A DNA stretch of 17,222 nt. Origin: an uncultured Candidatus Melainabacteria bacterium. Its GTDB lineage: Bacteria; Cyanobacteriota; Vampirovibrionia; Gastranaerophilales; Gastranaerophilaceae. The position numbers and the translations under genes were made by a program. The DNA is taken from positions 1 through 17,222 of the forward strand of contig CAKUUC010000020.1 in NCBI GenBank assembly GCA_934692625.1. The letters are read 5' to 3'. Of the stretch, positions 8,001 through 14,128 are shown piece by piece (positions within the stretch are counted from its first letter, which is position 1; each line of letters starts with the position of its first letter). The notes under the pieces are model-generated. The model saw only the letters and a program-made list of their open reading frames with translations. It did no database searches and was not told the DNA's origin.

Positions 8001-8799
8001 ATTTTAAATCGTAATTTCTAAACTCTGATACCGGATTTACAAAAGGGAGTTCAAAAACAGTATCATCGTCATCATCTTGAGGTTGAGGATTGAATTTTGG
8101 CAAGAAAGTCTTGATATCCAAATCTGCTGTAATATTAGTTTGGTCATCACTCAACAATTTTGAATTTGTTTTTAATGATGCTTTTTCTCCATTAAAATAT
8201 CCGAGTTTTATATCATCACCTTTCAATGTCAATTTATGAGAAGCGTTCACATCATCAATCGTAACGTTATAATTATTCAAAGTTAATGCTGGAATAATTA
8301 ATTTTATTGAAGAAATATCAAACGGAATTTGATTTTCTTGTTCGGACAAGGCTTCCGGCGGATTCAATCGACGTTGTTCACGCTTTTTATTAACCAAATC
8401 TTCGTAAACTTTTGCCACTTTATATTTGTTGCTGTTTATAATTTCAACATTCATATTAGGCTTTTCAACTTCAGCACAAGAAACACGAACCGTCAACCAC
8501 AACAATTCAGGTAAAAAGACTTTACCTTTAAATGAATCTGCACTGAACAATACAGATTCATCTGGTAATTTAACTTTTATATTTTTAACTTTTACTCCGG
8601 CTTCTAATAGCGGACTTGTAATAACTTTAACATTGTCAAAATCCACTGTTAAATCAGTATTTTCTTTAACGAGTTTTTGCAAATCAGGCTTATATTTATT
8701 TAGGTCAATTTGGTTTGGCAAAACAAATAAAAATGCTAGATATAAAACAAATAAAACCGATAATATAAATATACCTGTTATTTTAAAAAATTTTTTCAT
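5035..8799 (-). CDS. AsmA-like envelope protein, 1254 aa
   Basis: This is a large AsmA-family (AsmA/TamB/YhdP-like) protein. These proteins are anchored in the inner membrane and span the periplasm as long beta-grooves, with roles in moving phospholipid to the outer membrane. A single N-terminal membrane anchor occupies residues 7-27 (ITGIFILSVLFVLYLAFLFVL) after MKKFF. The following 1100 residues are repetitive beta-strand sequence with many 'G.....N......K' turns. An AsmA C-terminal-like region lies roughly at 950-1150 (LTGKDFDINKML... GFLDFEVQNGQLGPFGKFENFL). The last 57 residues (from about 1198) are a Glu/Ala/Gln-rich coiled-coil-like stretch ending in a basic KFKNFFKRSKKDK tail. AAGGAGAG lies 3 bases upstream of the start. 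Its presence implies a diderm envelope. The family call is firm; the specific substrate is not known. Confidence 0.85.
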   Translation of the reverse strand: MKKFFKITGIFILSVLFVLYLAFLFVLPNQIDLNKYKPDLQKLVKENTDLTVDFDNVKVITSPLLEAGVKVKNIKVKLPDESVLFSADSFKGKVFLPELLWLTVRVSCAEVEKPNMNVEIINSNKYKVAKVYEDLVNKKREQRRLNPPEALSEQENQIPFDISSIKLIIPALTLNNYNVTIDDVNASHKLTLKGDDIKLGYFNGEKASLKTNSKLLSDDQTNITADLDIKTFLPKFNPQPQDDDDDTVFELPFVNPVSEFRNYDLKSKISSRIKIKKNKKTGRIWAKGFVNIDDTNVKLSGLQLPDSYFRLNANGHVASVDTNLYVTDSENIQFLGNFGFGHAPFVDCSLKSTKVHFANLLNIARAYLDTIHIRNDINNMTANGYLYSNFKFKTDFDNIESDGKFIIRDGQINDNNIGLLFNNMNANFLFDDNKLNVEKTHLLVNNHPLEISGEIDSHSNTKLNVIADRLPLRGLYLAFAPKEVKQAYKLNSGDLSLDAKVRGTIKNSMAIVKADLADLQATDSAQKFVMTNKNARFGLANSNGEIKGKFKNEGFKILLPDTKSEISDDLIVANIDNKNINVENSIVKVNKNSKISFAGNVKNYLTGADTKFTASGLLSAKDIENFLGDSVAPYFDSKGSIPVKARFQANGQRMKLVSQLQTNMNDYITPVKFAEFEGRPVLFQLMAEKNGNIAKIYRSGLFLRKNGAEFRDKLHTNMIGAKEIVGLRAVLINLDTNPFISLFKLNLQKNLNGSICLFPQSKFVLGGNIYAYGNLNNPKINGNFDIRNLSIPEIYTTVRNIATTINGRGLNVAISDVNANESDFAVKIQSSWKQISQMKLADVKVHSKSIDVDKLLKVSDALMASLPKTEASGGTNSNPADIPVEIMGGNINLRKIKTGNILVNNTTGKISLYKNVFYLNKLKTSPLGGKVTGDVAMNLITTELNAKLTGKDFDINKMLVDAMNMKDTLSGEMKFITDITMKGYSVEEQMKTLKGFLDFEVQNGQLGPFGKFENFLMAENIRNNAFFSSAIGSVIKKIVTFDTSRFNKLYGHLTFADGFADISPIKSQGNVMSMYIAGKVGLLDNSADLKVRGKLASAFSDSLGPLANINPINLVKNTPGLNIVLAKTFSIFCQAVSEEEMKAIPELAANKSDDYATKFQIVLRGDTRKPLKMIKSFKWLALNSEIEAAQNFVDTIPMPEEGEENLSVEELIQKRAEAAAEAKEQAQLQIEEETQNQTFKAKFKNFFKRSKKDK

Positions 8800-8827
8800 G
8801 AGCTCTCCTTAATATAAGACTAATAAA

Positions 8828-8833
8828 ATTATA
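8828..8833 (-). promoter_or_regulatory. Candidate -10 box for the AsmA-like gene
   Basis: A perfect TATAAT on the minus strand (8828-8833) lies 28 bases upstream of the ATG at 8799. The sequence 16-17 bases further upstream (ACTTAAG) is a poor -35. No terminator is visible after the kinase gene, so read-through from 8896 is also possible. Confidence 0.45.
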
Positions 8834-8895
8834 GACGAAAAAAGGATAGCTTAAGTCATTTTGTAAAATTTCAACTTTACATTTATATATAATCA

Positions 8896-10383
8896 CTAAA
8901 ATATTCTCGGAATTTCAAAACGGAATTGTTCAATATTTATATCATTCATCTCAACGTAAGCACTACCTTTGTGCAATGAAATAATTTTGTGGCAAAGATA
9001 TAATTCTATCCCGTACCCTACAGTTATAAATTTCAAATTACTCAACAATGATTTGAACGGAATCCATTTTGTCGAACGTCCGCGAGAATGCGTTTCTTTT
9101 GTTGAAATCACAAATCTCACAAATTTTTCAAAACCTTCTACTTTTATCGAAACTTTTTTCTGCGGATTATATTTTGTCATAAATTTTATAATCAAATTCA
9201 CGATAACCATTTTCAAAACATTTGAATCTGCAAGCATAGAAAGTGATGCCGGTTTAACCGAACATGACAATTCAACCGGATATTTATAATCATTTTTCAT
9301 GATTTTGGAACATTCATTGAGCATTTCTGTCACATAAAACCTTCTGTACCCAAGAGCGTTCTCCCCATTATCAAAACGATAAGCACAAATAATTGTCGAA
9401 ATCATATCCAACACATAAGAGCATGACTCAACTATTTCATCTAAAACTTCTTTTTGAGCAGTATTAACATTGCCCAACGTTTCATTTTGCAATAGTTGAA
9501 CACCTCTTAACTGTGCAATTGTAGGAACTTTTAAGTCATGCAATAAAGTTTTTATAAAAAACTCTCGTTCTGATTCACACTCTTTTCCTGTCGTGATATT
9601 TTCATACATTACAACAATTGCACAAACCTCGCCATTACTATCAAATAACGGAATTTTATAAACTTTGCACCAAACTTGCAAGGTTGAAAATTTAACCAAT
9701 CGTTCTACGACCAATTTTCTTTTATTTTTATAAATTTCCTGATCTTCTTGACGTTCTAATTTGAGATAATCTTTTGAAAAAATTTCATTTATTGTTAATT
9801 CTGATTCCGGTTCATCAGGAAGTAACAATAAGCGTTTCAAAAATCCATTACCTATAACTACATTGTCACATCTGCGTTTCAAGAAAGCGCAAATAGGCAA
9901 TTCATCTAGCAAGCAGAGCAACAAACGTTTTTTACATTCATCTTTTGGTGAGATTTGTAAATCAGCAGAAATATCACGAACACTCACCAATACTTTATGA
10001 ACACTATTATCATCAATTATTGGAGAAATAGAAATACTGAAATAATATCTGCTGCAATCCGCAAAAGTAATTCGTTCAGAATATTTACGCACTTGACCGG
10101 TTTCAAAAACAATATCAGAATTATGCATTAAATTTTCATAAATTAAAGAAAAATCATGTTTTAAATTTTCTTCAACATACTTTGCTGAATGCAAAACACT
10201 GAAAGGTTGTCCAATCACATCACTTTTTGCCACATGAAAAATTTGCAAAAATGCAGTATTACATATAGAAATATTTTTATTTCTATCCAAAATAAATACA
10301 ACATCTGAAGTTGAATTAAATAATAATTCAAAACCATTTGAGTCATTAAATATTCTATTATAATAAGTATCTTTTGCTATCAT
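8896..10383 (-). CDS. Double-PAS histidine-kinase-like protein with degenerate ATP site
   Basis: This 495-residue protein has no membrane segment, so it is a cytoplasmic sensor. The first PAS domain spans about residues 15-140 (DVVFILDRNKNISICNTAFLQ; SVRDIS at the end). The second spans about 152-265 (VWCKVYKIPLFDSNGEVCAIVVMYENIT). A HisKA-like dimerisation helix carries the H-box LLHDLKVPTIAQL with His282. The ATPase region starts near 345. There the N-box is IVNLIIKFM, with Lys400 where the usual second Asn of NLxxNAxK would be; the D-x-G-x-G motif is absent (FVISTKETHSRG); and the G2 region survives as GYGIELYLCHKI (456-467). The phosphoacceptor is kept but ATP binding looks impaired. AAGGA upstream supports the start. 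No response regulator gene is adjacent. The gene might be co-transcribed with the AsmA-like gene 96 bases downstream. Confidence 0.8.
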   Translation of the reverse strand: MIAKDTYYNRIFNDSNGFELLFNSTSDVVFILDRNKNISICNTAFLQIFHVAKSDVIGQPFSVLHSAKYVEENLKHDFSLIYENLMHNSDIVFETGQVRKYSERITFADCSRYYFSISISPIIDDNSVHKVLVSVRDISADLQISPKDECKKRLLLCLLDELPICAFLKRRCDNVVIGNGFLKRLLLLPDEPESELTINEIFSKDYLKLERQEDQEIYKNKRKLVVERLVKFSTLQVWCKVYKIPLFDSNGEVCAIVVMYENITTGKECESEREFFIKTLLHDLKVPTIAQLRGVQLLQNETLGNVNTAQKEVLDEIVESCSYVLDMISTIICAYRFDNGENALGYRRFYVTEMLNECSKIMKNDYKYPVELSCSVKPASLSMLADSNVLKMVIVNLIIKFMTKYNPQKKVSIKVEGFEKFVRFVISTKETHSRGRSTKWIPFKSLLSNLKFITVGYGIELYLCHKIISLHKGSAYVEMNDINIEQFRFEIPRIF

Positions 10384-10461
10384 GAGTCAATCCTTGGTAC
10401 CCTTCCATTGTCATTTTATCTTTAAAGCTTAAAAAATCTATTGTCGAATTGGGTAATATAT

Positions 10462-10489
10462 TTTATAGAACTTTTAAGTTATGTAACAA
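10462..10489 (-). promoter_or_regulatory. Candidate promoter for the PAS/kinase gene
   Basis: On the minus strand TTGTTA (10484-10489), a 16-base spacer and TATAAA (10462-10467) make a plausible sigma70-type promoter. It would give a leader of about 75 bases before the ATG at 10383. Confidence 0.45.
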
Positions 10490-10536
10490 AAATTTCATTT
10501 ATTGAAATTCAAGAATTTTAAAATCGTTTATATAAG

Positions 10537-10668
10537 AGTAACAAGGATAACAGATTTAAATAAACACTGGAAATAACTAAAAACTACTACTACCTACTAC
10601 ACACTAACCTACTACACGAGGAATTGTAAAAGATTCCAAACTCTTTCAAAAAGAAAGGGTTTTTTTTT
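10537..10668 (+). ncRNA. Possible small RNA or terminated leader upstream of tsaD
   Basis: The 311-base space between the divergent genes holds no reading frame with a start codon but shows transcript-like structure on the plus strand. There is a TATAAG box at 10531-10536 with only a weak -35. A stretch from about 10572 to 10617 contains no G and repeats the word CCTACTAC (10593-10600 and 10608-10615). An intrinsic terminator with nine U follows. The layout (AT-rich start, single-stranded C/A/U region, strong terminator) resembles a small RNA or an attenuated leader. Both copies of ACCTACTA are exactly complementary to TAGTAGGT at 10732-10739 inside tsaD, so an interaction with that mRNA is conceivable. 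Transcription is not shown by the sequence alone. Confidence 0.35.
10639..10668 (+). terminator. Intrinsic terminator just upstream of tsaD
   Basis: Stem AACTCTTTC (10639-10647) pairs with GAAAGGGTT (10653-10661), including one G-U pair, around an AAAAA loop. It runs into a T-tract at 10660-10668. It points rightward although no gene precedes it on the plus strand, which implies either a small RNA ending here or attenuation of tsaD. Confidence 0.8.
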
Positions 10669-10677
10669 GCTCATATT

Positions 10678-10686
10678 TGTTATAAG
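10678..10686 (+). promoter_or_regulatory. Extended -10 promoter for tsaD
   Basis: TGT-TATAAG (10678-10686) is an extended -10 element lying immediately after the terminator at 10639-10668. A start 7-9 bases downstream would fall at or next to the tsaD ATG (10695), so the message could be leaderless or nearly so. This agrees with the absence of any Shine-Dalgarno sequence before that ATG. Confidence 0.5.
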
Positions 10687-10694
10687 TTGTAGAT

Positions 10695-11762
10695 ATGAAA
10701 AAGAAAACATTATTTAGTGAAAAGGAAATATTAGTAGGTCCTGACTCAGGGCAAGATAACTACATTATGGCAATAGAATCAAGTTGTGATGAAACGGCTT
10801 GCGCAATAGTGAAAAACGGACGAGAAGTAATATCAAACATTGTTGCTTCCCAAATAAAAACACACGAAAAATTCGGAGGGGTAATCCCTGAAATTGCAGC
10901 AAGAGAGCACCTTGATTCGATAAATATTGTTGTACAAGAAGCATTTGACCAATCTGGCTTAAACCCAAATGACATCACTGCATTTGCGGGAACTGTAGGT
11001 CCAGGGCTTGTCGGCTGTCTGCTTGTTGGGCTAAATGCAGCCAAAACATTGGCTTTGGTTTACGACAAACCGTTTATCGGAGTGAACCACTTGAATGCTC
11101 ATCTTTGCGCTAACTATATAGAAACAGATATAAAACCACCTTATATGGCACTTTTGATTAGTGGTGGTCACACTCAAATTATTGATGTGGAATCTTATTC
11201 TAAACAAACAATTTTAGGAGAAACAATTGATGATGCTGTTGGAGAAGCCTACGACAAAGTTGCAAGACTAATCGGTTTGCCATACCCTGGAGGTCCAAGA
11301 CTTGATAAACTTGCACAACTTGGCAATCCTAAAGCGTACGAACTTCCGCAAGCAAAAGTGGAAGGATATAATTTCAGTTTTAGCGGCTTAAAAACTGCAG
11401 TTTTGAGATTAGTTAAAAACCTAAAAAAAGAATACTGTACAGAAGAAAATCAAGAATTACCCGAAAACGTAATCAATGATATTTGTGCAAGTTTCCAAGA
11501 ATGCGTTTCAAAAACTCTTGTGAAAAAACTTAAAAAAGCAGTTGAAGAACGTGGCTACAATCAAGTTGTCATCGCTGGCGGAGTTGCTGCAAACTCTGAA
11601 ATTCGTAAAAAAGTTTTTGATTTGGAAAAAGAAGGCTATAAAGTTCACGCACCTGCAATGAAATATTGCACGGATAATGCCTCTATGGTTGCATCTTGTG
11701 CCTACTTTAACACTAACACTTTTGATGACATTGATGTTGAAGTTTTTTCTCGTGTAAAATAA
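10695..11762 (+). CDS. tsaD: TsaD, tRNA N6-threonylcarbamoyladenosine transferase
   Basis: TsaD transfers the threonylcarbamoyl group from TC-AMP to A37 of ANN-decoding tRNAs, working with TsaB and TsaE. The 355-residue product has the ASKHA-fold motifs: IESSCDETACAIV (27-39), the metal-binding HLNAH (His132, His136), SGGHTQI (156-162), GEAYDKVARLIGLPYPGGP (183-201), FSFSGLKTAV (227-236), GGVAANS (295-301) and CTDNASMVA (325-333) with Asp327. Family members usually start about one residue before the IE(T/S)SCDE motif. Here there are about 24 extra residues, and neither the ATG at 10695 nor the internal ATG at 10767 has a clear ribosome binding site. I keep 10695, which fits the promoter just upstream, but 10767 is a real alternative. 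The small gene at 11812 follows after 49 bases. Confidence 0.97.
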   Translation: MKKKTLFSEKEILVGPDSGQDNYIMAIESSCDETACAIVKNGREVISNIVASQIKTHEKFGGVIPEIAAREHLDSINIVVQEAFDQSGLNPNDITAFAGTVGPGLVGCLLVGLNAAKTLALVYDKPFIGVNHLNAHLCANYIETDIKPPYMALLISGGHTQIIDVESYSKQTILGETIDDAVGEAYDKVARLIGLPYPGGPRLDKLAQLGNPKAYELPQAKVEGYNFSFSGLKTAVLRLVKNLKKEYCTEENQELPENVINDICASFQECVSKTLVKKLKKAVEERGYNQVVIAGGVAANSEIRKKVFDLEKEGYKVHAPAMKYCTDNASMVASCAYFNTNTFDDIDVEVFSRVK

Positions 11763-11811
11763 TTTTACAAAACTAAGTAGCAAAAATTTTGTTGTCCTGT
11801 TTTATATAAAT

Positions 11812-12153
11812 ATGCAAATCAGAAATAACAACCAAACAAGTTTCAACGGGATTTATCTGAAAAATGTGGATTTTCCTGACGTTAGAAATGTTGCAATGAG
11901 TTTGAAATTCTATGGATTTCATCCTTTGGGACATAAAACTTATTACCTTCCCAAAGGTGATGTTTTTGAAATGTGCAATAAAGCCAAAGAAATAAAGAAA
12001 ATAGGAATGAAAGGAATACCAAAGGAATTTGGTACGCTCTTTTTCCCGTGGAGAAGATCAGCCTTTCTCATTGCTGACCCCAAAGTTGAGATGGAAATGT
12101 TTAAACTTGTCAAGAAACAGCAACCGAAAGCAGAGTTGTTTTTATTAGTATAA
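11812..12153 (+). CDS. Small lineage-type protein, 113 aa
   Basis: I do not recognise a family with a known function. The N-terminus MQIRNNNQTSFNGIYLKN resembles, from memory, a short 'xxTSFxGx' opening seen on many small proteins of gut Melainabacteria, which supports the ATG at 11812. The body is basic and mixed alpha/beta (GFHPLGHKTYYLPKGDVFEM, FGTLFFPWRRSAFLIADPKVEMEMFKLVKKQQ) with no membrane segment. There is no Shine-Dalgarno sequence, and the bases just before the ATG are TATATAAAT, so translation may be leaderless or depend on tsaD read-through 49 bases upstream. It ends before a bidirectional terminator. The function is unknown. Confidence 0.7.
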   Translation: MQIRNNNQTSFNGIYLKNVDFPDVRNVAMSLKFYGFHPLGHKTYYLPKGDVFEMCNKAKEIKKIGMKGIPKEFGTLFFPWRRSAFLIADPKVEMEMFKLVKKQQPKAELFLLV

Positions 12154-12178
12154 AATTTCCAATCAATAATATTCAAAC

Positions 12179-12207
12179 AAAAAGCCGACATTTCTGCCGG
12201 CTTTTTT
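12179..12207. terminator. Bidirectional terminator between convergent genes
   Basis: AAAAAGCCGACA (12179-12190) and GCCGGCTTTTTT (12196-12207) form an A-tract/GC-stem/T-tract hairpin with a minor mismatch near the loop. It lies between the plus-strand gene ending at 12153 and the minus-strand gene ending at 12229, and can serve both. Confidence 0.9.
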
Positions 12208-12228
12208 GTTAATTATATCAGTTCTTTC

Positions 12229-13923
12229 TTACTTAATATTTGAGAAAGTCCAAGCATCAAATGTAGGTGCTTCGTTAATCTTCATTTCATGCTTTTCTTC
12301 ACCTGAACATTCATCATCGTGAGCGATTGGTTTATACAATCTGTTGTAGTATTCGATAACCATTCTGTCTGAATTGAAGTAAGCCTCAGAAGTTCTGATA
12401 GCTTGACGCATCAATCTAGCCCATTCAGGTTTGTTGTTGTAGTAAGTTGGAATAATTTGATCTTCAATAATGCTCATCAAGCATTTATGATCTTTCCAGT
12501 GTCTTTCTTCCCAAGACATATCGTCATCAATTTCTGGATATTCAATAGCATAACCATTAATTCCGCTAAATGTACCTTCAACAGTCCAACCATCAAAGAT
12601 TGATAAGTGGATTGCACCGTTAGCATTAGCAGACATACCTGAAGTACCTGACGCTTCGAACGGTCTTAATGGAGTGTTCAACCAAACATCAGTACCACGT
12701 TTCAACATGCCTGACAATTGAAGTTCATAACCAGGAAGAACAACAACGTTTTTCAATGTGTGAGATCTGTTCAACAATTTGTTAAACATTTCTTTACCCA
12801 TAACATCATCTGGGTGGAATTTACCGGCAAAGATGATTTGAACTTTATTTTCATCTAACAATTTACCGATTCTGTCTTTATCCATCAAGATTAACCAAGC
12901 ACGTTTGTAATCAGCAAATCTTCTTGCCCAAGTGATAGTTAATACATCAGGGTCAAATCTCTTACCTGCAACGTTAGCAATATATTTGAACAATTCTGCT
13001 TTCATTTCACGTTTAACTGCTAACAATTTTTCAGGGTCATTTTGAGCTTCTTTAACTCTCTTATCTTGCCAATATTGAAGGTTTACAGCGTTAGTGATTG
13101 CTCTGATTGGACATCTGCCTTCAACCCATTCCCACATCTTGTTAGAAACAAGACCGTGAAGTTGAGATACAGCATTTGCAATTCTTGACATTCTTAATGC
13201 TGCAACTGTCAATGAGAAGTTTTCACCGCCCAATGCAACCGCAGTTTCACGAGAAGCACCTGCAAAGAATCCACCTTCTAACAAAGTATCAACCCAGTGA
13301 ACTTCGTTACCCGCAGCAACTGGAGTGTGAGTTGTGAATACTGTACGTTTTTTAACTTCATTCAAATCTCCATTGTGTTGTCTTAACAATTCAAATGCAG
13401 CAGGTAGTGCGTGACCTTCGTTCATGTGGATAACATCGAAGTTATAACCAACTTTTTGAAGAATTCTAACACCTGCAATACCCAAAACTGTTTCTTGAGC
13501 AATTCTGATTTTTTCGTTACCATCGTATAATTTGTAAGAAATGCTCTTAGCCCAATCACTGTTGCCTTCAATATCAGTAGTCAACAAGTAAACAGGACAA
13601 GTTCCGAACAATTCCGGTTGAACTAAATAAGCCTTAACTTTAACCTTTTCACCAAAGATATCAACTTCAGTTTCAGTATTTATATCTGTCAAGAAATCAT
13701 AATACTTTCTGATATAAGCAACTTCTACGTTGCCAGATTGATCAATACGTTGATCATAATAACCATAAGACCATAACATTGTTACCCCTACCATAGGCAT
13801 TTGCAAATATCCTGCAGATAACATGTGTGAGCCGGCCAAAAATCCTAAACCACCTGAATAAGTGCTTAAAGATTGATCCATAGCAATTTCCATTGAAAAA
13901 TACGCTACATTCGGTAATGCCAT
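12229..13923 (-). CDS. glgP: Alpha-glucan (glycogen/maltodextrin) phosphorylase homologue, short form, PLP lysine replaced
   Basis: This is a GT35-type alpha-glucan phosphorylase of the short 'alpha-glucan family' class (564 aa; long forms exceed 800). Active members use phosphate to release glucose-1-phosphate from glycogen or maltodextrin in the cytoplasm. Visible family blocks are FSMEIAMDQSLSTYSGGLGFLAG (9-31), HMNEGHALPAAFELL (166-180), TTHTPVAAGNE (197-207), ITWARRFADYKRA (330-342), FAGKFHPDD (365-373) and DVWLNTPLRPFEASGTSGM (412-430). The block that normally continues M-K with the Schiff-base Lys continues M-Ser431-A-N-A-N-G here, so the cofactor-binding lysine appears to be missing while the rest of the fold is kept. 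AGAGAGG lies 6 bases before the ATG, and a promoter and 5' leader precede it. It is either a non-PLP glycosyltransferase-like subgroup or an inactive/regulatory homologue. Confidence 0.85.
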   Translation of the reverse strand: MALPNVAYFSMEIAMDQSLSTYSGGLGFLAGSHMLSAGYLQMPMVGVTMLWSYGYYDQRIDQSGNVEVAYIRKYYDFLTDINTETEVDIFGEKVKVKAYLVQPELFGTCPVYLLTTDIEGNSDWAKSISYKLYDGNEKIRIAQETVLGIAGVRILQKVGYNFDVIHMNEGHALPAAFELLRQHNGDLNEVKKRTVFTTHTPVAAGNEVHWVDTLLEGGFFAGASRETAVALGGENFSLTVAALRMSRIANAVSQLHGLVSNKMWEWVEGRCPIRAITNAVNLQYWQDKRVKEAQNDPEKLLAVKREMKAELFKYIANVAGKRFDPDVLTITWARRFADYKRAWLILMDKDRIGKLLDENKVQIIFAGKFHPDDVMGKEMFNKLLNRSHTLKNVVVLPGYELQLSGMLKRGTDVWLNTPLRPFEASGTSGMSANANGAIHLSIFDGWTVEGTFSGINGYAIEYPEIDDDMSWEERHWKDHKCLMSIIEDQIIPTYYNNKPEWARLMRQAIRTSEAYFNSDRMVIEYYNRLYKPIAHDDECSGEEKHEMKINEAPTFDAWTFSNIK

Positions 13924-13998
13924 AATTAACCTCTCTTCTCTTACCTCTTTAAATTCTATACACTAAATTTTTCATGTTGCACGTACTCGCGCTCTAAT

Positions 13999-14026
13999 AT
14001 TGTAACATATAAAAATTATAGAACAA
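13999..14026 (-). promoter_or_regulatory. Candidate promoter for the phosphorylase gene
   Basis: On the minus strand TTGTTC (14021-14026), a 16-base spacer and TACAAT (13999-14004) preceded by TGT form an extended -10 promoter. The predicted leader is about 70 bases and starts with a short GC-rich patch (GAGCGCGAGTACG). The terminator at 14092-14117 isolates this unit from the gene upstream. Confidence 0.5.
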
Positions 14027-14091
14027 TACCCTATAACAGATAAAAGTAAAAACCAATTATAGTGATAGTTTTCAGGGCAACAATTTGTTAC

Positions 14092-14117
14092 AAAAAGAGA
14101 TATCTTAAAAAGATATC
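14092..14117 (-). terminator. Intrinsic terminator after the methionine gamma-lyase-family gene
   Basis: A perfect 8-base stem GATATCTT (14099-14106) / AAGATATC (14110-14117) with a 3-base loop is followed, on the minus strand, by CTC and five U. It starts 11 bases after the stop at 14129. Confidence 0.85.
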
Positions 14118-14128
14118 CCTTCAAAGTA

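Noticed and set aside
10581..10617. CTACTAC repeats as a possible CRISPR array
   Set aside because: The repeated unit is only about 8 bases, with two spaced copies and no spacers of regular length or cas genes nearby.
10760..11044. Minus-strand frames of 67-94 codons inside tsaD
   Set aside because: They are antisense shadows of a well-conserved gene and have no independent start signals.
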